The position numbers were made by a program, and so were the translations under genes. DNA of 43,038 bases from an uncultured Clostridia bacterium (lineage in GTDB: Bacteria > Bacillota > Dehalobacteriia > UBA4068), in the NCBI GenBank assembly GCA_944393575.1, contig CALYAP010000040.1, positions 1 through 43,038 of the forward strand. The letters are read 5' to 3'. Positions 41,076 through 43,038 of this stretch are shown here, piece after piece. Each line of letters starts with the position of its first letter. Positions within the stretch are counted from its first letter, which is position 1. The notes under the pieces are model-generated. The model was not told where the DNA came from, searched no databases, and saw only the letters and a list, made by a program, of their open reading frames with translations.

Positions 41076-41792
41076 CTAACGGGGGAAAAAGGGGCATTTT
41101 TCCTGACGGCAAGCCCGGTTATATTGATGATAATGACATACAATATTAGATGGCTTGCCCATGGTGATGCCAAAATGCTCAGCTACATAGTTCACCATTA
41201 CTCCAATAGCTAGAAAAGAATCACGTTTGCAGCAGCGTGGTCCGCCGTTCTTGCCAATAATATCCAGACATTTAGCGGTAATGCGGTTACATAGCCCCCA
41301 GGCCTCATCAGACATAGAAGTAGCGCTGGCGATAATGCTGGCAAAAATCCCTGCACCAACTGCAGCGCCGCAGCATCCCCAAGAACCGCATACCCCTCCG
41401 GGAACTTGGGAGGCACGTAGCTGAGCTGTACCCAAACTATCTGCCAGCGACCAATTGCCAATAGTACCGCCAGCATTATAATAAGCAGCTAATAATGCTG
41501 CTGGTACCAAATAATGATGTTCCGGACCATGCATATGGATATGTTCATCGTCCATCATTTTCATGGCGATCTCGATAGGATTTGTGCTTTCTGTCCGCAA
41601 GGCTTCGGCGGTTATAACTACCAATCCTGGTTTGGAATGACACTTATCGCAGATATAGTGCCCCTGCTCGCAAGTGCAATTAGTTTCATATACATTGCCG
41701 CAAATAGCGCATTTCTTTTTTTCGCTAGCTGCAGTATAAACCAAGGGACTGCCACAGATCATGCAATCAAATTTATGGTCCTGATGTTCCAT
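41076..41792 (-). CDS. DUF5714 domain protein
   Basis: A 238-residue cysteine-rich protein. The N-terminus has three or four CxxC-type pairs (CMICGSPLVY, KKCAICGNVYETNCTC, HYICDKCHSKPG, residues about 9-60) that look like zinc ribbons. The DUF5714 part (about 85-238) has HMHGPEHHYLVPAALLAAY, CGSWGCCGAAVGAGIFASI and a C-terminal CHYHQYNRACRQEKCPFF. The high Cys/His content suggests metal or cofactor binding. The family is seen in anaerobes and methanogens; no function is established. The start is ATG 41792 behind AAAGGGAG. Monocistronic. Confidence 0.8.
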   Translation of the reverse strand: MEHQDHKFDCMICGSPLVYTAASEKKKCAICGNVYETNCTCEQGHYICDKCHSKPGLVVITAEALRTESTNPIEIAMKMMDDEHIHMHGPEHHYLVPAALLAAYYNAGGTIGNWSLADSLGTAQLRASQVPGGVCGSWGCCGAAVGAGIFASIIASATSMSDEAWGLCNRITAKCLDIIGKNGGPRCCKRDSFLAIGVMVNYVAEHFGITMGKPSNIVCHYHQYNRACRQEKCPFFPR

Positions 41793-41887
41793 TACGCTGC
41801 TCCCTTTCATTACCATAATAGCCATTCGTTTGGAGTATAGCACAAAACAACTGATTTGTCTATTATGTAGCTTTTGGCAAAAGGATA

Positions 41888-41916
41888 GAGACAAATCCCG
41901 CTAAATATGCTAGAAT
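41888..41916 (+). promoter_or_regulatory. Promoter of the polytopic membrane protein gene
   Basis: GAGACA (41888-41893), 17 bases, TAGAAT (41911-41916) with an extended -10 TGC. The start codon is 28 bases after it. Confidence 0.6.
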
Positions 41917-41943
41917 AACAAAAAAAGAGAAAGAAGAGGACCA

Positions 41944-42882
41944 ATGGGGAAAAAAACTAAGCGAGGTCCCTTAACCTGGATCGAAAGATTGCGTCCAGTA
42001 CCGGAGACCAGAGCAACCATCGCCGTCTATACCATAGTTCGCCTATTGGTGATCGCTATCATGATCCATGCGATCATTGAAGGCAACTATGAAAATATGT
42101 TTACCTGCATTCTGACCTTGATCCTGCTAATGCTTCCAGTTCTAGTGGAACATAAGTTTGGCATTGATATCCCCTCTGCATTGGAGATTACCCTAGTACT
42201 CTTCATCTTTGCCGCTGAGATCTTAGGCGAAATGCAGAGCTATTATGTCAATGTCCCCCACTGGGATACCATACTGCATACTATCAGCGGATTCATCTAC
42301 GCTGCGGTAGGCTTTGCTATGGTGGATATTCTCAATAAAAATAAGCGGATCAGTTTCAACCTTTCCCCGCTATGCCTGGCTTTCGTTGCCTTTTGTTTTT
42401 CTATGACCATCGGCGCCCTGTGGGAAATCTTCGAATTCAGCATCGATACACTCTTCAATAAAGATATGCAAAAGGACACCATCGTCCACCATATCACCTC
42501 AGTGATGCTGGACCCCACTCGCAGCAATATCCCGATCACTATCAGCGGTATCAATGAAGTATATCTCAATGGCGAGGCCCTGGGGCTGGGAGGCTATTTG
42601 GATATCGGGCTTATCGATACCATGAAGGATCTGATCGTTAATCTGATCGGTGCCGTTGTGTTTAGCATCATCGGCTACTTCCACGTTAAAAACCGCGGTA
42701 AGAGCAAGATAGCTAAAATGTTTGTTCCGGTAGTTCTCGACCCCCAGGAGCATTCAACCGAGTCAGTTACTGAGACTATGAAAGCTACTGAAGACAAACC
42801 AACAGGATCTGATATGCCGGATACAGAAAAAACCGACCAAACCAAAATAGATAATAAAGCAACAGTAGATAAAGAGGAATAA
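41944..42882 (+). CDS. Polytopic membrane protein (YjdF/DUF2238-like)
   Basis: A 312-residue membrane protein with about seven hydrophobic segments between residues 25 and 240. It contains PHWDTILHTISGFIYAAVGFAMVDIL and GALWEIFEFSIDTLF, the D...H...E motifs typical of DUF2238/YjdF-like proteins. The last 60 residues are hydrophilic and Thr/Lys/Asp/Glu-rich, probably a cytoplasmic tail. AGAAGAGGA precedes the start. Function unknown. Confidence 0.75.
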   Translation: MGKKTKRGPLTWIERLRPVPETRATIAVYTIVRLLVIAIMIHAIIEGNYENMFTCILTLILLMLPVLVEHKFGIDIPSALEITLVLFIFAAEILGEMQSYYVNVPHWDTILHTISGFIYAAVGFAMVDILNKNKRISFNLSPLCLAFVAFCFSMTIGALWEIFEFSIDTLFNKDMQKDTIVHHITSVMLDPTRSNIPITISGINEVYLNGEALGLGGYLDIGLIDTMKDLIVNLIGAVVFSIIGYFHVKNRGKSKIAKMFVPVVLDPQEHSTESVTETMKATEDKPTGSDMPDTEKTDQTKIDNKATVDKEE

Positions 42883-42987
42883 GCAATTATACAGCGAAAA
42901 TAGAGTCAAACCAACAATATAACACTGATTTGCTAAAAATTTGTAAAACTTTTGTCAAAAACCTCATTTATAGAAAAATCAAATAAA

Positions 42988-43001
42988 AAAGGCCTTTTTA
43001 G
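42988..43001. repeat. A/T-rich palindrome near the window end
   Basis: AAAAAGGCCTTTTT is a self-complementary 14-mer about 105 bases after the last gene; AGGC is repeated in inverse as GCCT near 43009-43012. It may be part of a terminator. A TTGACA at the window's last six bases may be the -35 of the next gene. Confidence 0.4.
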
Positions 43002-43038
43002 GTCACAAAAGCCTGTTTTCAGTCAGAAATACTTGACA

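Noticed and set aside
1-43038. CRISPR arrays, prophage, defence islands, insertion sequences
   Set aside because: No regularly spaced repeats, cas-like, integrase, transposase or restriction genes are visible; all large frames have other explanations.

Overview
The window reads as a chromosomal segment of an anaerobic, endospore-forming Firmicute of the class Clostridia. The evidence is a complete spoIIIAA-AH operon followed by the Asp23/AmaP/DUF2273 cluster and nusB, a spoIVA homologue, a DUF512/der/plsY/gpsA block, electron-bifurcating nfnAB, GTP-type PEP carboxykinase, strong GGAGG ribosome-binding sites and TTGACA-17-TATAAT promoters. Base composition looks moderate by eye. I see no tRNA, rRNA, CRISPR array, prophage or insertion sequence.

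Layout. 1-2.9 kb: a fumarase/aspartase-superfamily lyase and a convergent LysR regulator, with the same T-N11-A dyad upstream of each. 2.9-4.2 kb: spoIVA on the minus strand with a sigma-E-like promoter but no normal C-terminus. 4.2-6.6 kb: a GntR(YtrA)-ABC operon with a palindromic operator, then the 3' stump of a polysaccharide deacetylase gene. 6.6-9.4 kb: a TPP riboswitch and a ThiXYZ-type pyrimidine ABC importer. 9.4-13.3 kb: pckG, rplS (L19) with a probable leader, efp, and a CD1247-like zinc-ribbon protein. 13.3-20.3 kb: spoIIIAA-AH, asp23-amaP-DUF2273, nusB. 20.3-23.7 kb: a Kae1/TsaD-like paralogue, then nfnAB. 23.8-26.8 kb: a P-type cation ATPase behind a yybP-ykoY (Mn2+) riboswitch. 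27-30.2 kb: a BlaI/BlaR1-like pair whose sensor lacks a recognisable penicillin-binding domain, divergent from a DUF2726 protein. 30.2-35.8 kb: an OmpR-type two-component system divergent from a heterodimeric ABC exporter, with tandem repeats between them. 35.8-40.9 kb: a small membrane protein whose start is buried in a hairpin, a DUF512 radical-SAM-like protein, der, plsY and gpsA. 41-43 kb: a DUF5714 protein and a polytopic membrane protein.

How the genes fit together. Much of the window is housekeeping and sporulation. Between these lie small self-contained regulatory modules, each with its control element visible: LysR dyads, GntR palindrome, TPP and Mn2+ riboswitches, BlaI boxes and response-regulator repeats. 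I found no clearly new multi-gene system. The points most worth a second look are the truncated spoIVA together with the deacetylase stump, the riboswitch-controlled P-type ATPase, the repeat-bearing promoters, and two start codons placed in or beside strong hairpins (35.8 kb and 13.3 kb).
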